Shown: positions 22,757-33,090, counted from the stretch's first letter. The stretch: DNA of 35,865 bases from Priapulus caudatus (GCF_000485595.1 NW_014577063.1:7169-43033), one strand, 5' to 3'. Notes: a model not told the origin generated them from the letters alone. Numbers and translations are program-made.

Positions 22757-23036
22757 CAGGGGCGGATCTTGGAGGGGCCCGGGGGGTCCGGACCCCCTTT
22801 CATTTCAAAGCGCCCTAAAAAATTAAAAGATAATTTTCTGCTAAAAATTTGGAATTCCATCTTGCATTCTAGATATCAAAATTACTGCTCAGATACTCTC
22901 AGAATGCACCAATTAAAAAAAAATTTCTTGGGGGAAGTCCCCCAAGCCCTACTAAAACACCAGAAAAATTAAAAAGGAAAAATTGCCCTTTATTTCTTCC
23001 TGGACATCCCTTTTCAAAAATCCTGGATCTGCCCCT
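22757..23036. mobile_element. 280-bp MITE with CAGGGGCGGATC ends
   Basis: The left end CAGGGGCGGATCTTGG and the right end AATCCTGGATCTGCCCCTG are inverted (the right end reads CAGGGGCAGATCCAGG on the other strand). No coding capacity is seen. A related core (AAATTTCTGGGGGAAGG and CCAGACCCCCC) recurs at 24655-24790, and a related GGGGGAGGACCCCC piece at about 27040. The flanks are G-rich, so a target duplication cannot be defined. Confidence 0.7.
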
Positions 23037-24204
23037 GGGGGGGGGGGTTATAGGATGACATTCACCGCCCCACTTTACGTCGCGCATTGGCAAGATACTA
23101 ATTTATACACTTGCATTTATACACTTAATTTTTGCAATTTGCAATTTGCAAATTGGTGCAAATTGGTGTTTCACCCCCCCACCTCCTCGTAATCCTGGAT
23201 TCGCCACATATCTAGGGAGCAGAGAACAACGAACAAAAATGTCGCTACATGGCGCCCAAAACAAAGATTGCAGAGCTGAGAGGCGGGGGAGCACAGGGTG
23301 TGGCGAGCGAAGCGGAGGAACCATTAAAATATTAAGTCATTCACTATTTTGCGCAGTTCGCTGTTTTTGGCCCCCCTGTTAAAAAATCCTGGCTACGCCA
23401 CTGTTCAGCTTCACAAGAGGAAATATCGCAGGATTTGCGCACGCGAATTGCAGAGCGCCATCTTTTTCGTACGGCCGACGGCGGCTATATATCCTATGAT
23501 CAGCACTGGACATAGTCTCCGGTCGACGATTTTACCGCCCGCACTTCTTTCCGACGTCGCCTCTGCGACGGGCTGAGACGCTAGCGAATATTTTTTTTTA
23601 TCGTATGCACCTAGTGTTGGCGACGTGCTCTCTAGGAAAATTGCAGAAATTCAGCGAAATACTGTTTCCGTTGGCAACTCTAAGACATCCAGTGAACTCC
23701 GTTTGTGCGCTTTGGCTATGCATATACACATTTCGAATAATTTCTCAGCTTTCCAAGGAGATATATCGGAGGATTTGCGCATGCTCGTTCGCGCCGAAAA
23801 TATAGAGCATAAGACGAAATTATGCATTCTCGAAATTTCGAAAACCATTCTCGGGCTATCAAAACATGGAAATATTCGGAATTTCGAGCTATGGAGCTAT
23901 AGGAAAACATGGTAAAATTCGGCGACCGCCCGCGTATTTGAGCGTTATTTGCTACGTAGAGCGCCATCTTTTTCGTATGCAGACGTCCCAAGTGTCCCGC
24001 CGGTCTCATCGGAATCCTCCCGGTACGACATGCTGGTCCCGCTGACCGCTGCTCCGGTATATGAGTCAAGAAAGTCCCGGTCGTAACATTTTTCAGCCAT
24101 GTTTTCAAATTTACATCAGTAAATTACTATATTTGCCGTGGTTGTTGATGTACTTTGATTCCAGCGAACAATAAAAGGCCACAAATGTCAAACACTTGTT
24201 TTTT
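23037..24204. repeat. Dispersed-repeat debris
   Basis: No gene is seen. 23209-23404 is one copy of a ~195-base dispersed repeat ending AATCCTGGCTACGCCA, and its partner is 27121-27321. The words GGATTTGCGCA and AGAGCGCCATCTTTTTCGTA each occur twice (23430 and 23772; 23452 and 23958), and TATCCTATGATCAGCACTGG occurs at about 23490 and 24803. The stretch is therefore built from overlapping repeat copies. Confidence 0.7.
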
Positions 24205-24524
24205 NNNNNNNNNNNNNNNNNNNNNNNNNNNNNNNNNNNNNNNNNNNNNNNNNNNNNNNNNNNNNNNNNNNNNNNNNNNNNNNNNNNNNNNNNNNNNNNN
24301 NNNNNNNNNNNNNNNNNNNNNNNNNNNNNNNNNNNNNNNNNNNNNNNNNNNNNNNNNNNNNNNNNNNNNNNNNNNNNNNNNNNNNNNNNNNNNNNNNNNN
24401 NNNNNNNNNNNNNNNNNNNNNNNNNNNNNNNNNNNNNNNNNNNNNNNNNNNNNNNNNNNNNNNNNNNNNNNNNNNNNNNNNNNNNNNNNNNNNNNNNNNN
24501 NNNNNNNNNNNNNNNNNNNNNNNN
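24205..24524. other. Assembly gap of 320 N
   Basis: A run of N bordered on the right by a pure GT tract. Confidence 1.

Positions 24525-24584
<60 letters not shown>
24525..24584. repeat. GT microsatellite at gap edge
   Basis: About 29 GT units directly follow the gap. The true array is probably longer and may explain the gap. Confidence 0.95.
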
Positions 24585-24586
<2 letters not shown>

Positions 24587-25775
24587 TGAAGTGAGAACCT
24601 TTTCATTGTGTGTGATAGTGCGTCAACGATTGGCTTCTTTCCCTTTTTTTTCCGTCCAGACCCCCCCTACTCGCGCAGAAAACGCATCTGAGGGGGTCTA
24701 ATTTAAAAAAAATTTCTGGGGGAAGGCCACCCAGACCCCCCCTTCGCGTGCTCGCTACTCGTGTCCCCCCCCCACATTTCAAAATGGATTTGCGCGCCTG
24801 GTATCCTATGATCAGCACTGGACATACATTGAAATTTCGACCGAAAATCACCTCCCAACCCTAACAGTAACAGTATCCTTAATCCTCCGCCGATAGAGGG
24901 GGTAATTCCAAAAACATGGCCGCCCGCTGTTGGCAGTAGTTGAGTAATGTCAATTTTTCCATATTCAAAACTTATATATTGAGTTAGGGAGATAATATTA
25001 CTATGATAAATTATCATAATTAGGTATAAACGTTTTCGATTTATTGTGATATGTCGATTAAAGTATTAATATTCATAACAAGCCCTCTCACGGCTGTGTT
25101 TACCAATATAATGAATATATATGCCCATGATTATAATTATTAATAATAATATTATTAATATTAATATCATATGTAGCTCCAACTCCAAGAAACGGTCTTG
25201 CTAGGGTTAGAAGACCGTTTCAAACATTGGCGGCAGCTAAACACGTAGTTGTCTTATTTGCCAAGTATCGCCAAAGAACACTTCACATGCGATCACTGAT
25301 CAGGAGTCTATCAATATTGATAGACTCCTGATGTGATATATAATACCAAATGAATCAGAATACATCCACCTTCTTGTAACCATCAGTGCGCTACGATGCG
25401 CTGGATACTTACGGGGTTACAGCGACTTTTTGAGACTAATGCAACCAAAATCATGAATTCGCCACCATGTTGTATCATTCCGACTGTGACTAAAATCCGC
25501 AACAGATCAAACAAGGGCAATTAAACGATCTGCGGTCCTCATGTAAACCACCCCTACATCCGAGAACATGTCATCTAAGGTTTTTACAAATGGCCCAGAC
25601 ATTTGTGAACATTGTTCCACTTGCTTTGGTGTATAATTTCTGTGAGAGCCATCGTGCAACTATTGTACTAATTTTATAGTATTTTCTAGCGAGTCTTTTC
25701 CGTTTCGGGTTTTCCGTGTCGCTCTTCCGTTGAGCATGTGCAGTGTAAACATGGCGGGTAAACAATCGTGGAAAG
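24585..25775. other. Non-coding, repeat fragments and an AT palindromic patch
   Basis: 24655-24790 carries MITE fragments. 25128-25170 is an AATATT/TAATAATA-rich inverted patch, and 25301-25330 is the perfect palindrome listed separately. No gene is supported. Confidence 0.55.
25301..25330. repeat. Perfect 30-bp palindrome
   Basis: The left arm CAGGAGTCTATCAAT is followed directly by its exact reverse complement, with no spacer. The symmetry extends about 5-7 bases further on each side with a 2-base bulge (ATCACTGAT against ATGTGAT). Confidence 0.95.
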
Positions 25776-26202
25776 CACATGCACTTGGAGCGTTTCAATA
25801 AAATATAATGCTAAATAATACAGAAATCTATTTACTACCGAAACGTCTTTAATGTTTCTAATACTCTCTTTACCTATTATTGGCCCGCAGCAATTTTCTG
25901 TAAATGCCCGTCAAATGCTCCATCGCAACAAACGCACATGGCCCGCCAGCGCGCTGACAACACTGACACATAAATATAGTAGTGTGTGCATATAAATATA
26001 TATTCAAACTATATAATATGTGTGCAGTGTCAGCAAGCAGCCCAGCATTGATTGCAGATAAGCATTTGAACGAAGATTTACAGAAAAATTGTCCGGCAAA
26101 TAATAGGTGAAACGAAGAGTAAATAGAAAATTAAGACTTTGCTAGTAAATAGATTTCGTATTTATTTAGCATTATATTTTATTGAAACGCTCCAAGTGCC
26201 TG
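25776..26202. mobile_element. 427-bp foldback MITE with 8-bp target-site duplication
   Basis: The element has ends CACATGCACTTGGAG and CTCCAAGTGCCTGTG and is flanked by identical GTGGAAAG at 25768-25775 and 26203-26210. The inverted arms extend about 145 bases inward with ~80% or better match (for example TTTCAATAAAATATAATGC against its complement), leaving a ~135-base loop. An 8-base duplication fits hAT- or P-type transposition. There is no transposase, so it is non-autonomous. Confidence 0.85.
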
Positions 26203-26332
26203 TGGTGGAAAGCTGCTTGGAAAGTTGATATGCTGTGAGAATAAGCAGATTATACCATGAATTAGGAGATACATTCTAGTTTAGAAGCAGGACAACTGTG
26301 AGTTAATGTTCATATTTCAAACAAGGCAAGTC

Positions 26333-27459
26333 AGTGCTCAAAATAAGCGTTGTCCGGTTGTCCGAGACAACCAGAATTTGCGCCGGACAACCTAACCAGT
26401 CTGAGACATTGTCCGGTGGACAACCAAGAAACCCTATCGCTATCCCTAAAGCTGGGGGCACACGAGCGTGTTTTATCGCCCGATCGCGGCGATTAAAATC
26501 GCCAGCGAATTTGATCGCTCGATCACGAAGGGGCACACGTAGCGAATTTGAGAGCCATCTAACATTTTTGATACGGGCGATTCGTACGGGCGATTAAAAT
26601 CGGCGTCGACGTGAACGGGCACACGGGCGAATTTTTTGAGCGATTTTAAAATTCGCCGCAATCGGGCGATAAAAATCGCTCGTGTGCCCCTACCCTAACC
26701 CTAACACTAACTCTAAACCGACTTGGCTATCTTATATACGCGTGGTACCCAGTTAATCTATGGTGTATAGCCTTTTGCTTTCAATATTTTGCATCTGAAC
26801 TGACAATTAATCCCAACCAACTGGTGTAGGCTAGCTGGCACAATAATGTTCATGCAGTTTCATACTTCAAATCCGAGTGTTTTCTAGCTCATCAAGAAAT
26901 CTTAATCGTGAATTAAATTGTGAATAACATAAAAATATGGGACCAGCTGCTATTTCCAACACTGGTATATGTCAGGTTTTCTGATTTGTGAGAGGTGAAC
27001 TCGATTTGGAACTAGCAAACCAGCAAGTTTCCAAAATTTGCTGGGGGAGGACCCCCATACCCCCCCCGCCTGTTTTTTACTCCCTCCTTGGAATCCTAGA
27101 CCCGGCACTGAACAATTACATATCTTGGGAGCAGAAAACAATGAACAAAAATGTCGCCTTTTCGCATGGCGCCCAAAACAAAGATTGCAGAGCTGAGAGG
27201 TAGAGGAGTCGTAAGGTGTGGAGAGGGAGGCGGAGGAGCCAGTAAAATATTAAGTCATCCAGTATTTTGCGCAGTTTGCTGTTTTTGGCCCCCTTGTTAG
27301 AAAATCCTGGCTACGCCATTGTTTTCGGGTGTTTTCTGATCATATTATTGTGATTGAAAATAGGAGATTTGGGGATATTTTTTGGGACAACCAGAAATTG
27401 TTGCGGACAACCCAATTTGATGCCTGGACAACCAAATTTTTTTTCTTATTTCGAGCACT
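26333..27459. mobile_element. ~1.1 kb inverted-repeat element with nested insertions
   Basis: The left end AGTGCTCAAAATAAG and the right end CTTATTTCGAGCACT are inverted. Both sides carry GCAAGTC (26326-26332 and 27460-27466, possibly one base longer), so a target duplication of 7-8 bases is likely. GTCCGG/GACAACC words cluster just inside both ends (26350-26425 and 27393-27434). Between them sit a MITE (26455-26690) and a dispersed-repeat copy (about 27040-27321). No transposase frame is seen. Confidence 0.65.
26455..26690. mobile_element. 236-bp nested MITE with GGGGCACACGAGCG ends
   Basis: Inverted ends GGGGCACACGAGCG and CGCTCGTGTGCCCC enclose many GCGATTAAAATCGC-type palindromes. Internal near-copies of the end, GGGGCACACGTAGCGAATTT at 26531 and GGGCACACGGGCGAATTT at 26618, suggest it grew from a shorter unit. 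CCCTAA occurs outside both ends, but no clean target duplication is visible. Confidence 0.7.
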
Positions 27460-27952
27460 GCAAGTCAAAGGTGGTAATAGAATAGTTTTATTTGAGATAT
27501 ACAGAGTTATTCATCTAGATCTGCAGAGGTGATAGGTTTTTTGTATGGAAGGGTGTCAGGCTGTATCTAGACAATCGGTCGCACAGCCTGGTCGGGCTAC
27601 TAGTAATAATATGTGTTACTGTTCTGGTCTATTATACTATTAGTATATTTGATGAAACAACATTATTCCCTTATATAAAGCACTTCTTCTCAACACTTTC
27701 ATTTCTTATATACAGTGTATATATAGTGGTTATATATATACAGTATAGTCCACTGCAGCGATTCCACTTGAGTGGGACTAATAATGCGAAGGAGTAGTAT
27801 TACAGTATTAGTTTACTAATATATGTCTATTTATTCAATTACATTAAGAGATCAAACAAAACTTGTTTTTTCCTATAATCACTCGGGCGATGATACTAAA
27901 ACGTGTTAACGCCTGTGAATCTCTTTTGCATTCAGTAGAAGCAGCCGTCGCC

Positions 27953-28311
27953 ATGTACAGGCTCGGTGCGTCCGTGCTGCGACGCAGATGTGCGGATCCA
28001 CTGCAGCACTATACGAGGAGATTGGCTGTCATAGCGGTGCAACCCCGCCTCGCTGCCGTGTCGTCGTGCGATACCTGTCGTGAATGCTCGGCTAGGACAG
28101 CCCACGACGCAGGCGAGAATCGGCCGACATTGCTCTACCCTGGATGGGCGGGACCCGCTCTCCACGCGAAAATGCCTAGGAGGGGATCGTCGTCGGGGCC
28201 GGGGTACAAGAACTTTGGTCACAAGGTTCATGTGTCGTCGCCTGTTTTCGTGAAGTTGTACTACGCGTCGCTGGGAGCGATTATCTTTGCCTGTGCTCTC
28301 AATTACGAATG
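27953..28311 (+). CDS. MICU1: MICU1-type gene, exon 1 (mitochondrial leader and membrane segment)
   Basis: The ATG at 27953 has a good context (GTCGCCATG). The ~119 residues start MYRLGASVLRRRC, an Arg-rich, acid-poor leader typical of mitochondrial import. They include a basic patch (KMPRRGSSSGPGYKNFGHK) and end in a hydrophobic segment (about residues 96-116, LYYASLGAIIFACALNY) resembling an inner-membrane anchor. The donor is TG/GTGAGT. As written the exon ends in phase 2, but exon 2 needs phase 0. One extra G (TGG/GTGAGT) would fix this. An upstream ATG at 27890 is in frame but has a poorer context. Assignment to MICU1 rests on the downstream exons. This N-terminus is not alignable by eye to vertebrate MICU1 and could belong to a separate transcript. 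Confidence 0.55.
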
Positions 28312-28326
28312 GTGAGTGTCGCGGCG

Positions 28327-28383
28327 TAGTCTCGTGAGGCATAGTCTCGTGAGGCATAGTCTCGTGAGGCATAGTCTCGTGAA
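28327..28383. repeat. 15-bp minisatellite just after exon 1
   Basis: The unit AGTCTCGTGAGGCAT is repeated about 3.7 times, starting 15 bases after the exon 1 donor. Confidence 0.95.
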
Positions 28384-28494
28384 CGTATTGTAAGGTATTT
28401 GTTAAATTGACTACGTCACGAATTTTCTATGGTAAAATTTTGTAAAATTTTGTTGCCATTGTTGGCCAATTGCCAAAAAAAGCCCCCCCCCCGC

Positions 28495-28724
28495 CTGGAC
28501 GGTTTGATATCATGTTCGCTGGACATCTAATTGGGCTTGCTATGGGCTATGTATGAGTCACGAGTGTATGTTCACATGCGAATCAATATAGTAAAATAGG
28601 ACGTATAATGCAGCAATTTAACCATAAAAAGTGAAACAGAATTACTTATATTCTTGTGAAAAAGTGGAAATATTTTTTTTTATTTTTTACTATTTACCGT
28701 TGACGTAATCACTTTAACACGTGA
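28495..28724. repeat. Intronic dispersed repeat, copy A
   Basis: About 225 bases are similar in the same orientation to 32866-33090. Shared words are TTGGCTTGCTATG-type, CGTATAATGCAGCAATTTA and GACGTAATCACTTTAA. No coding capacity is seen. Confidence 0.85.
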
Positions 28725-29116
28725 TACACTCGTGATTATTATTGACCAATAGCAATAAAGCGCTGACGTGTGGTCAGTTCCATGCACAACCAGCAAGGTC
28801 GTTGGGTCGATTCTGCTACAGTGACTGTTTCGGGACGGTCAGCGTGGCAACGTAGTGGCGCATCTGCTGACGATTTCATTTTGCGGTAGAATTTTTTCCT
28901 GCTAGTGCAGGTAGTTATGTCATGGACATGTTTATAGACTGGTACCTATCTGGATAGACCGGCTACTATAGTCGATTGCACCTATAGATCTGGATATTGA
29001 GACAATGGTAACAAAGTCTAGAGACCGGCCACTAGTCGATCGCATCTCACGGGATCGAAAGTCACGCGCTAGTTTTATTTATTCACATATGTAAACAAAT
29101 CAAATTTAAACTGCAG
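28725..29116. other. Intron 1 remainder
   Basis: No feature apart from loosely repeated words (GACCGGCNACTA(G)TCGATNGCA at 28958 and 29022). It ends in the exon 2 acceptor. Confidence 0.5.
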
Positions 29117-29516
29117 ATCGGTGCGCATGTTGGTAAAGCGAACGATGTGCGAGTGTTCTATGACACGTTGGGCTTACTGTATGCGCTCGGCGGTTACACA
29201 AGCAGTACCGGTAACCATCCGGTCGAGAACATGTGGTTAGAGAAAACAAAACACGAGGATTTCCTCGCTCTGAAACAGGTTCGCAGAACTGAAGGACGAA
29301 TTGACGGAATACGTTAAGAGGAAGACGAGAGTTGACGCCAAGGAGGTCGCGAAGGAAGCTGACGTGGGCGCCGGCCGGGAGGAAGCCACGATCGATGGCG
29401 ACGCGTTGCAGGGAATCCCCGGGGAGAGCGACGAGGACGAGGAGGAGGAGGAGGAGGGCGCAGAGGAGAAACCGAAGAAGAAGAAGAGGAAGGGACCTGG
29501 CTTTCGAGACAGGAAG
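29117..29516 (+). CDS. MICU1: MICU1-type gene, exon 2 (acidic linker and poly-Lys FRDRK segment)
   Basis: The exon follows TTTAAACTGCAG and ends AGGAAG/GTGCGT in phase 0. Its 3' half reads a Glu/Asp run (about 10 residues), then KPKKKKRKGPGFRDRK. This matches the polybasic and FRDRK segment that in MICU1 contacts the uniporter complex and precedes the N-lobe. The 5' half encodes an unrecognised passage (LGLLYALGGYTSSTGNH and later LKDELTEYVKRKT). Near 29277-29279, CAGGTTCGCAG shifts the frame by one. Without one G, KQ runs straight into FAELKDELTEYVK. I treat this as a sequence error. Confidence 0.75.
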
Positions 29517-29984
29517 GTGCGTGGTGATTGCGCGCGGATCGCGTGATCGCTTAATCGCGTAAGCGCACGCAGATTGTGTAATCACGCAGGGGTCGCCTAA
29601 TCGCGCGCGGATTGCTTGATCGCACGACGACGTGAGCTTTTCTCACACACACCTAACCGGGACTCTACCAATCATGCGAATGCTTAAGAATCAGTATCGC
29701 GCAGTGCTTAGCAAACAACTGCGATTGATCTGCGAATTGCGTCGTGCTTTTTTTGATTTCCGATGAAACTCGGGTACCAGATGATAAGGGTTTTATTCAG
29801 TAGAGAGGGTCGAACGGTCGGACGTATCGATTCGTGTATCATCGTGGTTTGTATTGCGATACATTGATAAATCTCGTGTATCGTTAACGATCAAACGTAT
29901 CGATGCACTTATCGTCGAGGTGTGTCCTGCACTACAGTGATAAAATCGACAAATCGTATCCGTCCTCGCACCGTACTAACGTAC

Positions 29985-30256
29985 TCTGTGCTAACGACTC
30001 TGTGGTAACGACTTTGCGGTAACGACTGCGGTAACGACGCTGCGCTAACGACTGTGCTAATGACTCTGCGCTAACGACTCTGCGCTAACGACTCTGCGCT
30101 AACGACGCTGCGCTAACGACTCTGCGCTAACGACTCTGCGCTAACGACTCTGCATTAACGACTGCGCTAACGACTCTGCGCTAACGACTGCGCTAACGAC
30201 TCTGCGCTAACGACTCTGCGCTAACGACTGCGCTAACGACTCTGCGCTAACGACGG
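29985..30256. repeat. GCTAACGACTCT minisatellite, about 20 units
   Basis: Units of 11-14 bases (GCTAACGACTCTGC, shortened to GCTAACGACTGC) run in tandem and end six bases before the exon 3 acceptor. Most units contain CTAAC, a perfect match to the branch-point consensus. Confidence 0.95.
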
Positions 30257-30262
30257 TTTCAG

Positions 30263-30427
30263 ATAATCGAGTACGAGAACCGAATCCGTGCGTACTCGAC
30301 TCCCGACAAGATCTTCCGGCTGTTTGCGACGTTGAAGGTCTACGTCGCGGGCCGGGGACTGGGAAGCCCTTCATGACGCCGGACGACTTCGTGCGATCCA
30401 TCACTCCCGGCATGAAGCAACCCGACG
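30263..30427 (+). CDS. MICU1: MICU1-type gene, exon 3 (N-lobe core)
   Basis: The acceptor is GGTTTCAG. The exon encodes [27 protein letters not shown] and, after a frame break, [14 protein letters not shown] and KQPDG, closely following vertebrate MICU1 ([19 protein letters not shown] and [17 protein letters not shown]). The break lies in the G-rich GCGGGCCGGGGACTGGG (about 30347-30362). The exon is one base short of the length that joins its neighbours in phase, so one missing G in the homopolymer is the simplest reading. It ends in phase 1 at GACG/GTGAGC. Confidence 0.9.
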
Positions 30428-30689
30428 GTGAGCCGGCGACCCTTATATGGAGGGAGCGTACGGTCGACCCTTATACGGAGGGGGCGTACGGTCGGTGCAT
30501 GGCGGCGGTGCGTGATTGGTTGAACGCAATCTGTGAAGTGTCTGCCATCTCGGCCATTCAGACGTCAATGGTGCTTTAGAATGCGTTTTGTATTGCGGCA
30601 CCGCAGGCCGCACGTTTGCCGGACAACGTGCGCGGATTTGGTACGATTTTAGTTTCCGGTACAATTCTGAGTATCGTTTGACTTTGCAG

Positions 30690-30727
30690 GGCTCGGGCTG
30701 GACCAGTTCCGAACCTTCGATCCAAGG
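30690..30727 (+). CDS. MICU1: MICU1-type gene, exon 4 (GLGLDQF segment)
   Basis: A 38-base exon between TTTGACTTTGCAG and GTGAGT. Joined in phase to exon 3 it gives PDGLGLDQFRTFDPR, equivalent to the HLGLDQYIIKRFDGK segment of MICU1. It leaves phase 0. Confidence 0.85.
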
Positions 30728-31183
30728 GTGAGTGAGCAAACGCTAACAGACGTTCGCTTGTTTCTCCGGCAAGCGAGGTTTCGTTTGTCGCGCACGTCCG
30801 TCTCCCCGCGCGCTCGCCCGGCCATGCTCCTGCTGCGCGCGGCCGTCGGCGAGCTGGACGATCGCTGAGACAGATTGTGAAGCTGATATTACTGGTGAAA
30901 AGCAGCAGAGCCTGAAGACTGAAGAGTGACCTATTTTACAGCTATTTTAGCGTTTACTAATTTTACCTATTATAGTTTACCTGTGGCTTTAGCAGCCCAC
31001 GGAGCGACCGACCGTTCAATGGGCACCCGGCGAAGCTATGCAGTACATCATTCTCTGTAGAATGCTCTCTTTTTTTAAACAATTTTACCCGCTTAAGGAC
31101 GTAGTATGCGTTCGGGGAATGCGAAATTTGTGTCCGTCCCCACGCGTTTACCAGACGCATCCGAAAATAAATAATGCACCCGG

Positions 31184-31477
31184 GTTGATTTGATCATATT
31201 GATTTGACAGTGTTGATTTGACCATATTGATTTGACCGTGTTGATTTGACCGTGTTGATTTGACCGTGTTGATTTGACCGTGTTGATTTGACTGTATTGA
31301 TTTGACCGTGTTGATTTGACCGGTATTGATTTGACGGCCGCTGTTGATTCTGAACCGTGTTGATTTGCTTGTGTTGATTTGACCGTGTTGATTTGGCTGT
31401 ATTGATTTGACCGTATTGATTTGACCGTGTTGATTTGGCCGTGTTGATTTGGCCATGTTGATTTGACTGGGTTGAAT
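31184..31477. repeat. 15-bp GTTGATTTGACCGT minisatellite, about 19 units
   Basis: Near-perfect tandem units of TTGATTTGACCGTG with C/T and A/G variants. The 15-base period gives open frames with SNQHGQIN-type repeats on the minus strand, which are artefacts. Confidence 0.95.
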
Positions 31478-32184
31478 CGTTTACGATGGAAGTTTTGAAT
31501 CGTTAGCCCGATCTCTCCGCAGCATCCCTCCCAGCCATTCACACTAATTCCTCATCATCAGCTTATAGTCGTAGGGCCGTTTAAGCCCTATTCATGATGG
31601 TGTCGGTGTTTCTGCGCTTAGTACTGCTGGCCCTTCCCCACGAGTCCGCACCTACACACGTACACTCACATCGCGGGCGACGAACAGTGTACGTGCAACT
31701 AAGCCTCTCGCTCCTCTCTCTCCTCTCTTCTTAGGGACAGTGATTTTCCGTTTCAAAAAAAAGGCCTTTTTCGTTTGGAAAATTCATGAATTGCGCGTTT
31801 CAAAGTGCTGAAAAACGGAAATTCCGTTTGCCATAGACTTTGCACACATGAATAAAACAAAAATTCCCGTTTAGCATATTTGTATGAACACAAAAATTAT
31901 TTGGTACAACCGTGAAAGCGGAACGGCACTGAAACAGCAGGGCTACCAAAATCGTAATTGTAAGTAATTTCGCTTCTGAAAAGCTTGTCTGAATGTAAAC
32001 GCATATCATGTACCACTGGGCTATGTCGACTGTTTTGTGGTGATTTTATTGACTCTTCCATGTTGTAATATGTTCAAATTAGCGTTTTCCCGCATTTTTG
32101 CCGTTGAAAACATGCATTTTCCGCTTTGCCAATGGCCGTTTCGCATGTTTTTCCGTCGTTTGCCGCGATCGCAGAATGCCTGTC

Positions 32185-32215
32185 CCTTCTCCTCTCTCTC
32201 TCTCTCTCTCTCTCT

Positions 32216-32248
<33 letters not shown>

Positions 32249-32470
32249 CCTCTCTCTCTTCTCTCTCTGCTCTCTCCTCTCTCTCTCGCGTTCTGGGATC
32301 ATCCTTCTCTCTCTCCCAACCGTCATTCCTTTCGCTCCGCCCTCGGCTCCCTCCCTCTCCTCCTTCCCTCCCTCCGCCTCCCTCCCTCCCCTCGCTCCCT
32401 CACGTCGTCCTCTGCTCTTCTCCTGCTCCTCTGCTCTCTCTGCTGCTCCTCTCTCTCTCTGCTCTCTCTC

Positions 32471-32512
<42 letters not shown>

Positions 32513-32555
32513 ATCTCCGCCCCTTCTCTCTCCCTCTCTCTCTCTACTCGCATGT
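32185..32555. repeat. CT-rich polypyrimidine tract
   Basis: About 370 bases of CT and CTC repeats with few purines on the + strand. The Leu-Ser and Arg-Glu frames over it are low-complexity artefacts. Confidence 0.95.
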
Positions 32556-32865
32556 AGTTGTAGCGTTAAGTAGCGTTACTCGCTCCCCCTAGTCCCCTGT
32601 GTTTAACTAGTCGGTCGAACGTCCTGCTTAACTCATACTAGTGGCTCCCTCGCACGCGTGCTTGTGCGGCGATGGCACTTTAAGCCGTTAAATTGACTTA
32701 TCTCACTGAATTTTCTAACTCTTCGGAGTAATATAAAAAAAAATTTTTATTACCGATTGTTATTTTACCGATTTTTTACATGACAATAAGTACTAAACGG
32801 ACTAAACGTATCGTCACAATTGGTAGCCGCGATAAGATTTGCTTCTCACTAGTAAAAATCCAAAA

Positions 32866-33090
32866 AACTGGACGATTGATACATATGATCCTGACATTAA
32901 TTGGCTTGCTATGAGCTATGTTGAAAGCTCAGCGAGCGTGTATTTTACATCGAACAATACAGTGGAATAGGAACGTATAATGCAGCAATTTACCATAAAA
33001 CGTGAACAGAAATTACTTACATTTTGTGAAAGAAGTGGAAATATTTTCTTGACTTTTACTATTTACGGTGACGTAATCACTTTAAAACGA
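32866..33090. repeat. Intronic dispersed repeat, copy B
   Basis: Direct-orientation partner of 28495-28724, more diverged in its left third. Confidence 0.85.

Noticed and set aside
26690-26715. CCCTAACCCTAACACTAACTC as a telomeric repeat
   Set aside because: Only about two perfect units beside a MITE, and TTAGGG-like words of this length are common by chance.
31093-31542. Minus-strand frame with SNQHGQINTVK repeats
   Set aside because: The repeat is exactly the 15-base minisatellite period and lies in an intron. No start context or conserved residues outside the period.
32021-32592. Ser-Leu-rich and Arg-Glu-rich frames
   Set aside because: Low-complexity translation of a CT tract within a MICU1 intron, open in all three + frames.
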